DNA from: Nitrosomonas sp. sh817
Lineage (GTDB): Bacteria > Pseudomonadota > Gammaproteobacteria > Burkholderiales > Nitrosomonadaceae
Assembly: GCF_030908545.1 (NCBI RefSeq)
Contig: NZ_CP133083.1
Location: 2,365,691 to 2,429,690 of the forward strand
DNA length: 64,000 nucleotides
Direction: 5' to 3'
Each line of letters opens with the position of its first letter. Within the stretch, counting starts at the first letter, position 1. The translations under genes were made by a program, and so were the position numbers. Below are positions 1 to 8,484 of the stretch, piece after piece. The notes beneath the pieces were generated by a model. That model saw nothing but the letters and a program-made list of their open reading frames with translations. It ran no database searches and had not been told where the DNA came from.

Positions 1-840
1 CCGGAATGCCGCGAGTGTAAGTTCTGCCTGTCGAAAAAAACCAATTTATGTCAGGCCATTCGCAGCACCCAAGGCAAAGGCTTGATGCCGGACAGCAGCT
101 CGCGTTTTTCCATCGGCGGCAAACCGCTGTTTCATTACATGGGCACTTCCACCTTCTCCAATTACACTGTCGTGCCCGAAATCGCGTTGGCGAAAATCCG
201 CGAAGACGCGCCGTTCGATAAAGTGTGTTACATCGGCTGCGGCGTCACCACCGGCATCGGCGCGGTGATCTACACCGCCAAAGTCGAAGCTGGCGCGAAT
301 GTCGCGGTGTTCGGTCTGGGCGGCATCGGCTTGAACGTGATTCAAGGCGCGCGCATGGTCGGCGCGGACAAAATCATCGGTATCGATATCAATCCCGAAC
401 GCGAAGCGATGGCGCGCAAATTCGGCATGACGCATTTCATCAACCCGAACGACGTGCCCAACATCGTCGACGCCGTGGTGCAACTGACCGATGGCGGCGC
501 GGATTATAGTTTTGAATGCATCGGCAGCACCAAAGTCATGCGCCAAGCGCTGGAGTGCACGCACAAAGGCTGGGGACGCAGCATCATCATCGGCGTCGCC
601 GAAGCCGGCGCGGAAATCAGCACACGCCCGTTCCAGCTCGTCACCGGACGCAAATGGGAAGGCTCCGCGTTCGGTGGCGCGCGCGGCCGCACCGACGTGC
701 CGAAAATCGTCGATTGGTACATGGAAGGCAAAATCGACATCGATTCGCTGATCACGCACACGCTGACGCTAGACAACATCAACGAAGGCTTCCGCCTGAT
801 GAAAGCTGGTGAATCGATCCGCTCCGTAGTGATTTACTGA
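1..840 (+). CDS. frmA: S-(hydroxymethyl)glutathione dehydrogenase, 3' part
   Basis: Zinc-dependent class III alcohol dehydrogenase that oxidises the formaldehyde-glutathione adduct to S-formylglutathione with NAD. The reading frame is open from the first base, so the N-terminus and catalytic zinc site lie outside the window; 279 residues are visible. The four structural-zinc cysteines are at visible residues 3, 6, 9 and 17. A Rossmann glycine motif (GLGGIG) follows, then the acidic residue of the IGIDIN strand that binds the NAD ribose. The next gene starts two bases after the stop and encodes the following enzyme of the pathway, so the two are almost certainly co-transcribed. The family call is firm. 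Confidence 0.95.
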   Translation, partial: PECRECKFCLSKKTNLCQAIRSTQGKGLMPDSSSRFSIGGKPLFHYMGTSTFSNYTVVPEIALAKIREDAPFDKVCYIGCGVTTGIGAVIYTAKVEAGANVAVFGLGGIGLNVIQGARMVGADKIIGIDINPEREAMARKFGMTHFINPNDVPNIVDAVVQLTDGGADYSFECIGSTKVMRQALECTHKGWGRSIIIGVAEAGAEISTRPFQLVTGRKWEGSAFGGARGRTDVPKIVDWYMEGKIDIDSLITHTLTLDNINEGFRLMKAGESIRSVVIY

Positions 841-842
841 TC

Positions 843-1685
843 GTGACGACACTCGAAACCCGCAGCCTGCATCACTGCTTCGGCGGTATCCAGGGCTATT
901 ACCAGCATCCCTCCACAGTCATCGGTCTGCCGATGCGCTTCTCGGTGTATCAACCGCCACAAGCCGAACAGCAACGCGTTCCGGTACTGTTTTTTCTGGC
1001 TGGACTGACCTGTACCGAAGAAACCTTCATGATTAAAGCCGGTGCGCAACGCTACGCCGCCGAGCTCGGCCTGATGCTGGTATCGATGGACACCAGTCCG
1101 CGCCAAACCGGCATTCCCGGCGAAACCGACGCCTGGGATTTCGGCGCCGGTGCGGGATTTTATCTCGACGCAACGCAAGCGCCCTGGTCGCAACACTACC
1201 GCATGGAAAGTTACATCACACAGGAATTGCGCCAAATCATCGTCGAACAATTCCCCGCCGATCCGAACCGCATCGGCATTTCCGGCCATTCGATGGGCGG
1301 CCACGGCGCATTGACCTTAGCGCTGCGCTACCCCGAACTGTTCCGCTCAGTCTCCGCCTTCGCGCCGATCTGCGCGCCAATGCGCTGCCCGTGGGGACAG
1401 AAAGCATTCAGCAACTACCTCGGCGACAACCAGCAAGACTGGCAACCCTACGACACCACCGCATTGCTCCAAGCCGGACACCGCGTACCCGATCTACTCG
1501 TCGATCAGGGATTCAATGACCAATTCCTAACCACACAGCTCTTCCCCGAAGCACTGGAACAAGCCTGCGGCGATGCCGGTCAATCGCTGACGCTGCGTTA
1601 TCATCAAGGATACGATCACAGCTATTACTTTATCAGCACGTTTGTTGGGGAGCATTTGAAGTATCATCGAGAGAAGCTTGGTTAG
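843..1685 (+). CDS. fghA: S-formylglutathione hydrolase
   Basis: Cytosolic esterase-D family alpha/beta hydrolase that splits S-formylglutathione into formate and glutathione, completing glutathione-dependent formaldehyde detoxification. Length (280 residues) is normal for the family. The nucleophile serine is in GHSMGGHG (about residue 150), and the conserved YDHSYYF near the C-terminus holds the catalytic histidine. The start codon is GTG, two bases after the dehydrogenase stop, which supports translational coupling. The last 48 bases of homology are repeated about 695 bp downstream (see the repeat entries). Confidence 0.95.
   Translation: MTTLETRSLHHCFGGIQGYYQHPSTVIGLPMRFSVYQPPQAEQQRVPVLFFLAGLTCTEETFMIKAGAQRYAAELGLMLVSMDTSPRQTGIPGETDAWDFGAGAGFYLDATQAPWSQHYRMESYITQELRQIIVEQFPADPNRIGISGHSMGGHGALTLALRYPELFRSVSAFAPICAPMRCPWGQKAFSNYLGDNQQDWQPYDTTALLQAGHRVPDLLVDQGFNDQFLTTQLFPEALEQACGDAGQSLTLRYHQGYDHSYYFISTFVGEHLKYHREKLG
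1625..1672 (+). repeat. 48-bp direct repeat, copy 1 (inside fghA 3' end)
   Basis: This copy is the natural 3' coding end of fghA. It matches 2320-2367 at 45 of 48 bases, by direct comparison of the two stretches. The three differences are all transitions. Confidence 0.85.
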
Positions 1686-1753
1686 CATTCATTTAATTAC
1701 ATTTATGCCTATAAACAACTGAGTAGCTTTAGTTCGTTATGCTAGAATTTCGT

Positions 1754-1996
1754 ATGGACTTTGAAATTATCGGCGAAATCAAACACTCCGAAACAATTGC
1801 TCGCGGTTCCGGTATCCGGGAGATAAACCGGCTTCGAAAAATTCATGGCCCGGGCAATTGGCGCAAACGCAAAGGTAACGCGATGGTTCGTTTGCATGAC
1901 GGATCAATCCGGGAAGCCGAGATTCATTGGTATGAAGCGGCCGGTATCGGCAAGCGTGAGTTCAAAATCAAACGTTATAGGGATATAACATCATGA
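1754..1996 (+). CDS. small hypothetical protein, first gene of a two-gene cassette
   Basis: About 80 residues, basic, with the core GSGIREINRLRKIHG followed by a lysine/arginine-rich stretch (NWRKRKG). No membrane segment or signal peptide. An in-frame ATG at 1739 is also possible; ATG 1754 is preferred because the sequence from MDFEIIGEI looks like a natural N-terminus, but neither start has a good Shine-Dalgarno sequence. The stop overlaps the start of the next gene by 4 bp (ATGA), so the pair is translationally coupled. The layout resembles small toxin-antitoxin or accessory modules, but no toxin family was recognised and no function is assigned. Confidence 0.6.
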   Translation: MDFEIIGEIKHSETIARGSGIREINRLRKIHGPGNWRKRKGNAMVRLHDGSIREAEIHWYEAAGIGKREFKIKRYRDITS

Positions 1997-2217
1997 GTAA
2001 ACATCAATTTGCAATTTGCACTGACAATCGCGGCTATGAAGTATCGCTTGAAATCCGCAAGCTATACGAAGTGCTACCTGATGCCGATGCGGAAAAGCAC
2101 GCGCAAATTCGCGTCATCGATGAATCGGGGGAAGATTATTTATACCCGGCTGCGGCTTTTACTTGCATATCGTTACCAGATAATGTTGTTGAACGAGTTA
2201 TTTCTGCGCATGCTTAG
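1993..2217 (+). CDS. small hypothetical protein, second gene of a two-gene cassette
   Basis: 74 residues, acidic, soluble, no signal peptide. It starts inside the stop of the previous gene (ATGA overlap) with a usable AGGGAT ribosome binding site about 10 bases upstream. The pairing of a basic first protein with an acidic second one suggests the two may bind each other, but this is only inferred. The gene lies between the two copies of the 48-bp repeat derived from the fghA 3' end. No recognised domain. Confidence 0.6.
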   Translation: MSKHQFAICTDNRGYEVSLEIRKLYEVLPDADAEKHAQIRVIDESGEDYLYPAAAFTCISLPDNVVERVISAHA

Positions 2218-2223
2218 TAGTTT

Positions 2224-2254
2224 GTAGGGCGGAAGTCTGGTAAGGCGTTCCGCC
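2224..2254. repeat. REP-like palindromic element
   Basis: Starts with GTAGGGCGGAA and ends with TTCCGCC; the arms GGCGGAA (2228-2234) and TTCCGCC (2248-2254) are perfect inverted repeats around a 13-base loop. Its style (GTAGGGCGG...) resembles dispersed palindromes common in Nitrosomonas and Methylococcus relatives, from memory. Copy number elsewhere cannot be seen from here. The 2218-2528 gap otherwise holds only the fghA remnant and AT-rich DNA upstream of the next gene. Confidence 0.5.
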
Positions 2255-2319
2255 AAAAACATAAATATAGCCTAATGTTGAAAACGGCTGAACACCCTGA
2301 CGGGCTTACGCCTTACGGG

Positions 2320-2367
2320 TTACTTTATCAGCATGTTTATTGGGGAGCATTTGAAGTATCATCGGGA
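2320..2367 (+). repeat. 48-bp direct repeat, copy 2 (fghA 3'-end remnant)
   Basis: A detached copy of the fghA 3' end lying in non-coding DNA, 695 bp downstream of copy 1 in the same orientation. It is not part of an open gene. It may be the scar of a duplication, or one side of an insertion that used the 3' end of fghA as its target. Confidence 0.8.
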
Positions 2368-2528
2368 TGCGCTGTCATGATCTCTTATCATCTACTGTGA
2401 GCAATGTGTGTATTTTTATGCGAAAGTTTGTTTAAAGAAATACCAGAGACATTAACGTATTAAATTTCATTATTGACTCAATATATTTTTTATTTCAGAT
2501 GTTTAATTCCTAGTTAAATGCCCATTCT

Positions 2529-3557
2529 ATGACTACATTGCTGTGTCGCCTATGCTGGAATAGTGAGGGGTGGCGAAGACCAACCGACGAAGCATCTCGC
2601 TTGGAGAAAGGCTCATACGTCGCTGAAAATCGATTTGGCCACGAGGAGTGGTTATTCAATCATGAGTGCCTCGTAGATGGACATCGAGTGGGTTTCATCC
2701 AAGCTATCTCCAAGTCACGCAGAAAATTAGCAGGGCAAGACATAGAGATTCTACTCTATACAAAGAATCCCGATGGCCTGTGGTGCAAGGTTGGTCGAAT
2801 TGCATCAGCTATTGTCCTCACTGAGACCGAGGCCACCGAGGTTGTAAAGAAACTTAGCAATGCCAACATTCTCCAGGCGATGGGCGCTGACCTCGAAAGG
2901 CTAAAGATTTCTGGGGATAAGATTAGAGATGCACTTGCCACGAACATAGTGAACATTCGCTTTTACCCAAAAGACTGCGAGGTTTTGGATCCTCCTGAAC
3001 CATTTAAAGAGCAAAAGTTGTTCTCAAAAACTTATCCCCGCTATCTTTCATACAAAGTGGATAGTACTGATAAATTTCTAGAACTAATAAAACCACCCGC
3101 CGCAAGATGCAGCTCGACAAATCAGAAGAAAGTAGACCAAAGATTACGTCGTAGTGTGCCCGCGACAACCCAAGATCCAAAGCATGATCGTTTACAGAAT
3201 ACTATTCATACACTTCTGAAAACAAACTTCCCGGATGTTGACTACGAAAAAAACTGGATTGATCTCTCTGTAAAGATAGAGGACATACAATTTATCTTCG
3301 AGGTTAAAGCTGCATCCTCAGTAAAAAGATGCATCCGCGAAGCCTTGGGCCAATTACTGGAATATGCTCATTACCCAAATCACAATGAGAAGCTATATCT
3401 CGTTGTTGCTGGAGATGCTGTAGCACTGCCTGATGATCGATTGTATATTTCATTCCTGCGAGAAACTTACAATCTCAAATTGTACTATGCCTGTTACGAT
3501 TGGAATGATCGTAAGCTTAATTTTTATCCATTAATAAATCACTTTGCCGACTCTTAA
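2529..3557 (+). CDS. lone PD-(D/E)XK nuclease-like protein
   Basis: 342 residues, soluble. The C-terminal third (about residues 215-335) has a restriction-endonuclease-like pattern: an Asp in NWIDLSV, then the FEVK motif (E-x-K) and, one helix later, ALGQLLEYAHY with the Gln/Tyr typical of this nuclease fold, followed by a hydrophobic strand (KLYLVVAGD). The N-terminal part contains FGHEEWLFN and is not recognised; it could be a sensor or DNA-recognition domain. Base composition is visibly AT-richer than the flanking enzyme genes, and codons such as ATA and AGA are frequent, suggesting transfer. No methyltransferase or partner gene is adjacent, so it is not an obvious restriction-modification system. 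Function is inferred only. Confidence 0.6.
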   Translation: MTTLLCRLCWNSEGWRRPTDEASRLEKGSYVAENRFGHEEWLFNHECLVDGHRVGFIQAISKSRRKLAGQDIEILLYTKNPDGLWCKVGRIASAIVLTETEATEVVKKLSNANILQAMGADLERLKISGDKIRDALATNIVNIRFYPKDCEVLDPPEPFKEQKLFSKTYPRYLSYKVDSTDKFLELIKPPAARCSSTNQKKVDQRLRRSVPATTQDPKHDRLQNTIHTLLKTNFPDVDYEKNWIDLSVKIEDIQFIFEVKAASSVKRCIREALGQLLEYAHYPNHNEKLYLVVAGDAVALPDDRLYISFLRETYNLKLYYACYDWNDRKLNFYPLINHFADS

Positions 3558-3729
3558 AGTACCGCATAGTAATTGAGATTCCTCGTTATTTATTTTAGAT
3601 AAAACATCTCACTGTAATCTGCAATGTACTAAATACACTCTTCAAATTACTAGTTCCCTCCCTACTTGCGCTCTAGTAGATGCGAAATTAAACCCGAAAG
3701 AGATTAAAAGCTCAGAGTGAAATAATTAA

Positions 3730-5355
3730 ATGCACCCCATAGTAGATATCGCGGCAACGCTTAACTTGCAACCGGACAACTTCATGCTGTTCGGTGAACA
3801 CATGGCCAAACTGCGGTTGGGTGCTTTGCCGAAAAAAGGTACACAACCAAAAGGCAAAATCGTGCTGGTTTCGGCAATCAATCCGACGCGCACCGGCGAG
3901 GGGAAAACAACGGTTTCGATCGGTTTGGCACAGGGTCTAGCGCGTATCGGGCAGCAGGTTGCCCTGGCGTTGCGTGAGCCGTCTTTGGGGCCGATTTTCG
4001 GTATTAAAGGCGGCGGCGCCGGTGGCGGACGTTGCCAGCTTGAGCCGTCGACGCGCATCAATATGCATTTCACCGGTGATCTGCATGCCGTCGGTGCGGC
4101 GCACAACTTGCTCGCCGCTTTGCTCGACAACGCTGTGCATTTCCGCAGCGGCTTGGATCTGGAGCATCGTCAGGTGTTTTGGCGCCGCGTGCTGGATATG
4201 AATGACCGTTCGCTGCGGCAAGCGGTGATCGGGTTGGGCGGACGACTCAACGGTGTGCCGCGCGAAACCGGGTTCGACATTACCGCGGCTTCCGAAGTCA
4301 TGGCTATTCTCTGTCTGGCTGAAGATCTCGCCGATCTTAAAACGCGATTGGGGCGTATCCTGGTCGGATTCGATCGTTCCGGCAATCCGGTCACGGCGCA
4401 AAGCCTCCAAGCGACCGGCGCAATGGCGGCTTTGCTGCACGATGCGATACTGCCGAATTTGGTGCAAACCACCGAAGGCGTACCGGCCTTCGTGCACGGC
4501 GGCCCTTTCGGCAATATCGCGCACGGCTGCAACAGTGTAATCGCCACCAAGACTGCTGCGGCCTGCGCTGATTGGGTGGTGACGGAAGCAGGCTTCGGTT
4601 TCGACCTGGGCGCGGAGAAATTCTTCGATCTGAAATGCCGCAGTTCAGGGTTATGGCCGAGCGTAGTGGTGCTGGTCGTCACCACGCGGGCGTTGCGGGT
4701 GCATGGCGGCGGCGATCCTTCCCGGCTCGGCAGTATCGCAGAAATCGAGCGCGGCTTGGCGCATTTGGAACATCACGTGCAAAGCGTGCGGGCTTTCGGG
4801 TTTGAACCGGTCATCGCCGTCAATCGCTTCACGGGCGATACCGGCAACGAACTAAGCCTTATCGAACAGTACTGCGCTGAGCTTGGATTGAGTACCGCTA
4901 TTTTCACCGGTTTCGCCGATGGAGGTTGCGGAGCCGAAGCGCTGGCGCACGCGGTGATCGCCGCAGCCACCCGGCCGCAACCGCCCGTACGTTATTTGTA
5001 CGATCTGAACGATTCACCCGAAGAAAAGATTGCGGCTGTTGCCCGCACCATTTACGGTGCTAGCGAAGTCGAGCTCAGCCGGACAGCCAAAAAAGACCTG
5101 GAACGAATCCGCACATTAGGTTACGACCGGTTGCCGGTGTGCATCGCCAAAACCCATTTATCCCTCAGCAGTGACCCCGCCAAAATCGGCCACCCCGAGG
5201 GATTCCCGTTGCCTGTGGAAGCGATACGCATCGCTGCCGGTGCGGGCTATTTGCTGGTCATGACCGGCGATATCGTCACCATGCCGGGACTGCCGCACGA
5301 TCCGGCTGCGCATCGCATCGACTTGAGCGACGATGGCGATATTACCGGTATTTGA
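3730..5355 (+). CDS. fhs: formate-tetrahydrofolate ligase
   Basis: Joins formate to tetrahydrofolate with ATP to give 10-formyl-tetrahydrofolate in the cytosol. 541 residues, slightly shorter than the usual 555 or so. The ATP loop TRTGEGKTT (about residues 58-66) is present, although family members usually have TPxGEGKTT. ALREPSLGPIFGIKGG, HFTGDLHAV and MAILCLAEDLADLK are family hallmarks. The C-terminal MPGLPHDPAAHRID is a shortened version of the usual MPGLP ending. Placed downstream of the formaldehyde-to-formate genes, it could recover the formate they make. It is separated from them by an accessory islet and probably has its own promoter. Confidence 0.92.
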   Translation: MHPIVDIAATLNLQPDNFMLFGEHMAKLRLGALPKKGTQPKGKIVLVSAINPTRTGEGKTTVSIGLAQGLARIGQQVALALREPSLGPIFGIKGGGAGGGRCQLEPSTRINMHFTGDLHAVGAAHNLLAALLDNAVHFRSGLDLEHRQVFWRRVLDMNDRSLRQAVIGLGGRLNGVPRETGFDITAASEVMAILCLAEDLADLKTRLGRILVGFDRSGNPVTAQSLQATGAMAALLHDAILPNLVQTTEGVPAFVHGGPFGNIAHGCNSVIATKTAAACADWVVTEAGFGFDLGAEKFFDLKCRSSGLWPSVVVLVVTTRALRVHGGGDPSRLGSIAEIERGLAHLEHHVQSVRAFGFEPVIAVNRFTGDTGNELSLIEQYCAELGLSTAIFTGFADGGCGAEALAHAVIAAATRPQPPVRYLYDLNDSPEEKIAAVARTIYGASEVELSRTAKKDLERIRTLGYDRLPVCIAKTHLSLSSDPAKIGHPEGFPLPVEAIRIAAGAGYLLVMTGDIVTMPGLPHDPAAHRIDLSDDGDITGI

Positions 5356-5436
5356 ATGTTTATTAAAAAGAACAAAAAGCGATTAAAGTCTGAAGCTGCT
5401 GTGCAGCGCTAAGCGGTATTAATCCAGAGCCATCCG

Positions 5437-8400
5437 TTAACCACCATACCCGTCCAGATAGCTTTTCTCGTTGCTCATGCGCATTCCTCCCTCCTCGGAA
5501 TCGGATTGTCCGCGTTCGAACAACCCCATTTCGTATCCGTTCCGGTATGTCATGTTATTGGATTCTCTTGCCACCAGATTATAACCATCATCTTTGCCGC
5601 GTTCATACATCCCTTGCGAATACGCTTGCGTATGGCTGTCGTTTTGATCGGTAATATAGCTTGTTTCATAATGCGGTATCAAATCGTAACCTTCATCCTG
5701 ACTCAACGCATGCGCACCTTGCGAGTAACCTTCTAAATACACGTCATCCTGACTGGCTTCATCTTCAGCGTTATAGCCATCATCCTTACCGCGTTCTAAA
5801 ACTCCGTCATAATAGCCCTTGGTATAGTCTTGTTCGTCGCTGGCTTCGTCTTCCAGATCGTAGCCGTCTTCATAACCGCGTTTTTCAAGCCCTTCTTCCC
5901 GACCAAGATAATATTCCTGGAGTTGGTTATCCAATGACGGTTTAATATCGTAGCCATCGTGAAATCCTCGCGCATCCTGGCCCTCGCGATAGGCGGATTC
6001 AAATTTTGCCGCATAGGGGTCGATCATGTTTGGCGGCAAGGGATCACAATCGTAACCATGATCGTAAGCTTTGTTTTGATAGATTTTCCAATAACCTTTA
6101 AGATAGTCTTGCTTATTGCTGGCCGCATTCTTTCCTTCGGATGCATCTTGCTTCCCGCGAACATAAAGACCGTCGAAATACCCCTCTTGTATTAAATCGT
6201 TATTGTGCGCTTTGTCGGGTTGATCGCCCAGTAATTTACCAATCGCCCGGCCACGGTCATAACGGCCTTGATTATAGCTGTCAGCCAAGACTTGACTGGG
6301 ATTGACCGGCGCATGAACATCGTCATGCAGACCGTGGGCATGGCTGTATTTTTGCTGTCCTTTGAGGTAATGCTTGTCGTATGTTTGGATTGCCAATAGT
6401 GACCATCCGGATTGATCGGGCTTCGGCTGCTGCGCAAATCCGGTATCAAATGCCCGGTCGCCTAGTCCTTCGAGAAAATCATTCTGTTTTCCGGGATTCA
6501 ACAACAACCAGTTACCGTCCATTTGGTAGCCTTTTCCATAAGCCTCGGATGCATCCGCCGGCAAAGGCACGACAGCATGTCCTGTCACATTGTTATTGCC
6601 TTGTTTGATCGTATTAGCAATTCCAGTATCGTTGGCTTGATTACTTGCCAGGGTTTTACCCAACTCTCCGTTGGGATCTCCCGGATGACCGTTCCAAGCG
6701 CGATAGGATGCGATCGAACGGCCTTTTTGCAATCCGCCATGATATTGAATCGCTTCCCAGGCACTGCAATCAAGATACTGCGGAAGCTTTGCTTCTTCAT
6801 CAAATAACTTGGCGGAATTTTGCAGGCTGGCCGCATACCGATCCCAGCCGAATGGGCGTGTCACATTACCGCCACCGGTACGGGTTTCCCAGAGCACCCC
6901 TTTCTGAGGGTTAATCAATGCCTCCGATTTCTTGACAATCTCTTCAAAGTTGCGCGACATCTCGCCATTGGCGCGCGTCGTGATCGGCAATAAATTGCGT
7001 GAATCCGCACCAGGCCCGTGTAACCCCGCATTAAGCAAGTGTCCTTTTTTATAAATCTTTCCGCCCCTGGTGTTCGCATGCACAGCTTTGCGCAGATGAG
7101 CCCAGTCACTCCCCTGCGGATCGACGGTATCAATCGTATCGCTACCGCCGAAACGATTGTAGATCCCCATGGGATCCATCCAGATATAGGCCCGCACGCC
7201 GCCTGCTAATCCATTATTTCCGGGCAAATACTCCGTAATTCCCGGTTTCGGCAGTGCACCATATAAAGATTGATAATCCGATTGATAGGTCTTGTCCTTA
7301 GCAATCGATTCGCCTTTTTTCGGGCCATAGGATTTTTCAAATGGCTTAAAAGTTTTGGAAGTACCTTCACCTTCCCGCCCCTTACCTACTTTGCTAAATT
7401 TTTCGAGCAAGATTGTATCGGTGCTGAAGTTTTTGGGAATGGTTCCTTCCAAGGAATCCATGGGGCTGTCCGGGTCGGTTATTGCGACGCTGCTCAAGCT
7501 CGAATCGGTCAGCGATACAACATGGATTGTTTTGGGAATGCGCCCCAAGGTTCGCATGATCATGCTATTGGTTGCAGGATCATTCTTGATATCAGTGCGT
7601 TTATCGGCATCATCTTTCTTCACCAATTGATCCATCAAGTCGTCAAAATCGGTAGCATAGCTAACCTGAATGTTAATGGATAACGGATTAGCATTTTTCA
7701 ACGCCTCGTCCAAATCATTCTCAAATTGTTTATAGCTGCCGTTTTGGTTATAGTTTTTTTCCATCGGCACCATATTATCGGTCCCCGGTGAGCCGCCGAA
7801 ATGATGCGCAATGATGTGTCCACCGTTAAATTCCTTAAGTGGTCTGAACATGCGGCGATGGATACCTTGCACATGATCCCATGCGCCGGATTGGGCATCC
7901 GACGAACGGCCGCTCTCGGCAGTGGTGCCGCTCTTATAGATATTTCCTTCGGCGCCAATCACACGATTGGCGCTATCGACGGTGAATTTCAATCCACGAA
8001 ACGCATTACTTCCACCCACAGTAGGATTAACGGCTGCTTTGTCTTCGTCAAAGTCGGCTGGCCCCGGAATGGATTTCCGGTTTGAGTCAAAATACTCGTT
8101 GGCGGATGGTTTGAAAAAGAAGGTAATGGTGCCGGTATATTGATAAATTCCGTTGATATTATCAAACAAATTCAGAACAACCGGTTTCCCGGTCATAGGA
8201 TGCAAGGTGGCTACCGTCGTATCAAAATTCCGCTGTGCGACTTTGCCAATGGTTGGAGAATCCGATTTTTTTTGAATTCTTACCGGCAAGCGGCTATTGA
8301 ACCGTTGGGATTGTCTCTTCAGTTGTTGAACCCGCGGGCTGGCGTTGATAGCAGTATGCAAGTCATTCAGCGCCAGCGATTCCGGGCGCTGAACGCTCAC

Positions 8401-8484
8401 CGTGGATTCCGCCGGTAACTTAGGTTCCCGTTTTGCATCAACCGGGGACTCAGCCTTCTTGTGATTAACAAGCGAGGTTTTCAT
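5437..8484 (-). CDS. large two-nuclease-module repeat protein with an injection-system cargo-like N-terminus
   Basis: 1015 residues, no signal peptide or membrane segment. Residues about 37-73 (ALNDLHTAINASPRVQQLK..., then an Arg/Gln-rich tail ending RIQKK) resemble the segment in front of toxin domains in cargo of extracellular contractile injection systems; this is from memory of those families. Residues about 200-262 carry GGHIIAHHFGGSPGTDN, the core of DNA/RNA non-specific endonucleases of the NS_2 type. Residues about 465-515 carry a second similar core, KKGHLLNAGLHGPGADSRNL. Residues about 732-1015 are roughly nine degenerate repeats of about 28-36 residues (Y-x-x-GY-x-x-G...RG-x-DDGYN). 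No immunity gene or injection-system gene is adjacent. A polymorphic or injected nuclease toxin is the best guess, but activity is unproven. Confidence 0.7.
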   Translation of the reverse strand: MKTSLVNHKKAESPVDAKREPKLPAESTVSVQRPESLALNDLHTAINASPRVQQLKRQSQRFNSRLPVRIQKKSDSPTIGKVAQRNFDTTVATLHPMTGKPVVLNLFDNINGIYQYTGTITFFFKPSANEYFDSNRKSIPGPADFDEDKAAVNPTVGGSNAFRGLKFTVDSANRVIGAEGNIYKSGTTAESGRSSDAQSGAWDHVQGIHRRMFRPLKEFNGGHIIAHHFGGSPGTDNMVPMEKNYNQNGSYKQFENDLDEALKNANPLSINIQVSYATDFDDLMDQLVKKDDADKRTDIKNDPATNSMIMRTLGRIPKTIHVVSLTDSSLSSVAITDPDSPMDSLEGTIPKNFSTDTILLEKFSKVGKGREGEGTSKTFKPFEKSYGPKKGESIAKDKTYQSDYQSLYGALPKPGITEYLPGNNGLAGGVRAYIWMDPMGIYNRFGGSDTIDTVDPQGSDWAHLRKAVHANTRGGKIYKKGHLLNAGLHGPGADSRNLLPITTRANGEMSRNFEEIVKKSEALINPQKGVLWETRTGGGNVTRPFGWDRYAASLQNSAKLFDEEAKLPQYLDCSAWEAIQYHGGLQKGRSIASYRAWNGHPGDPNGELGKTLASNQANDTGIANTIKQGNNNVTGHAVVPLPADASEAYGKGYQMDGNWLLLNPGKQNDFLEGLGDRAFDTGFAQQPKPDQSGWSLLAIQTYDKHYLKGQQKYSHAHGLHDDVHAPVNPSQVLADSYNQGRYDRGRAIGKLLGDQPDKAHNNDLIQEGYFDGLYVRGKQDASEGKNAASNKQDYLKGYWKIYQNKAYDHGYDCDPLPPNMIDPYAAKFESAYREGQDARGFHDGYDIKPSLDNQLQEYYLGREEGLEKRGYEDGYDLEDEASDEQDYTKGYYDGVLERGKDDGYNAEDEASQDDVYLEGYSQGAHALSQDEGYDLIPHYETSYITDQNDSHTQAYSQGMYERGKDDGYNLVARESNNMTYRNGYEMGLFERGQSDSEEGGMRMSNEKSYLDGYGG
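5440..6291 (-). repeat. Gly/Tyr-rich protein repeat region, about nine units
   Basis: Encodes residues about 732-1015 of the large nuclease-like protein. Units share a Y-x-x-GY-x-x-G-x-x-x-RG-x-DDGY core joined by acidic linkers such as NAEDEAS and DLEDEAS. They are degenerate at the DNA level and vary in length, so this is an old protein repeat rather than a satellite or CRISPR array. Confidence 0.75.

Noticed and set aside
46..759. Long minus-strand frame opposite the formaldehyde dehydrogenase
   Set aside because: It is composed of His/Asp/Ala-rich sequence, the typical shadow of a GC-rich gene on the other strand. The plus-strand enzyme is certain.
2368..2528. Further gene between the fghA remnant and the nuclease gene
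   Set aside because: The region is AT-rich with stops in all frames and shows no start with a ribosome binding site.
3937..4685. Antisense frames inside the formate-tetrahydrofolate ligase gene
   Set aside because: They have no domain pattern, no ribosome binding site and lie entirely within the well-supported ligase.
5440..6291. CRISPR array
   Set aside because: The repeats are protein-level, of variable length and diverged at the DNA level, with no constant direct repeat or spacer pattern.
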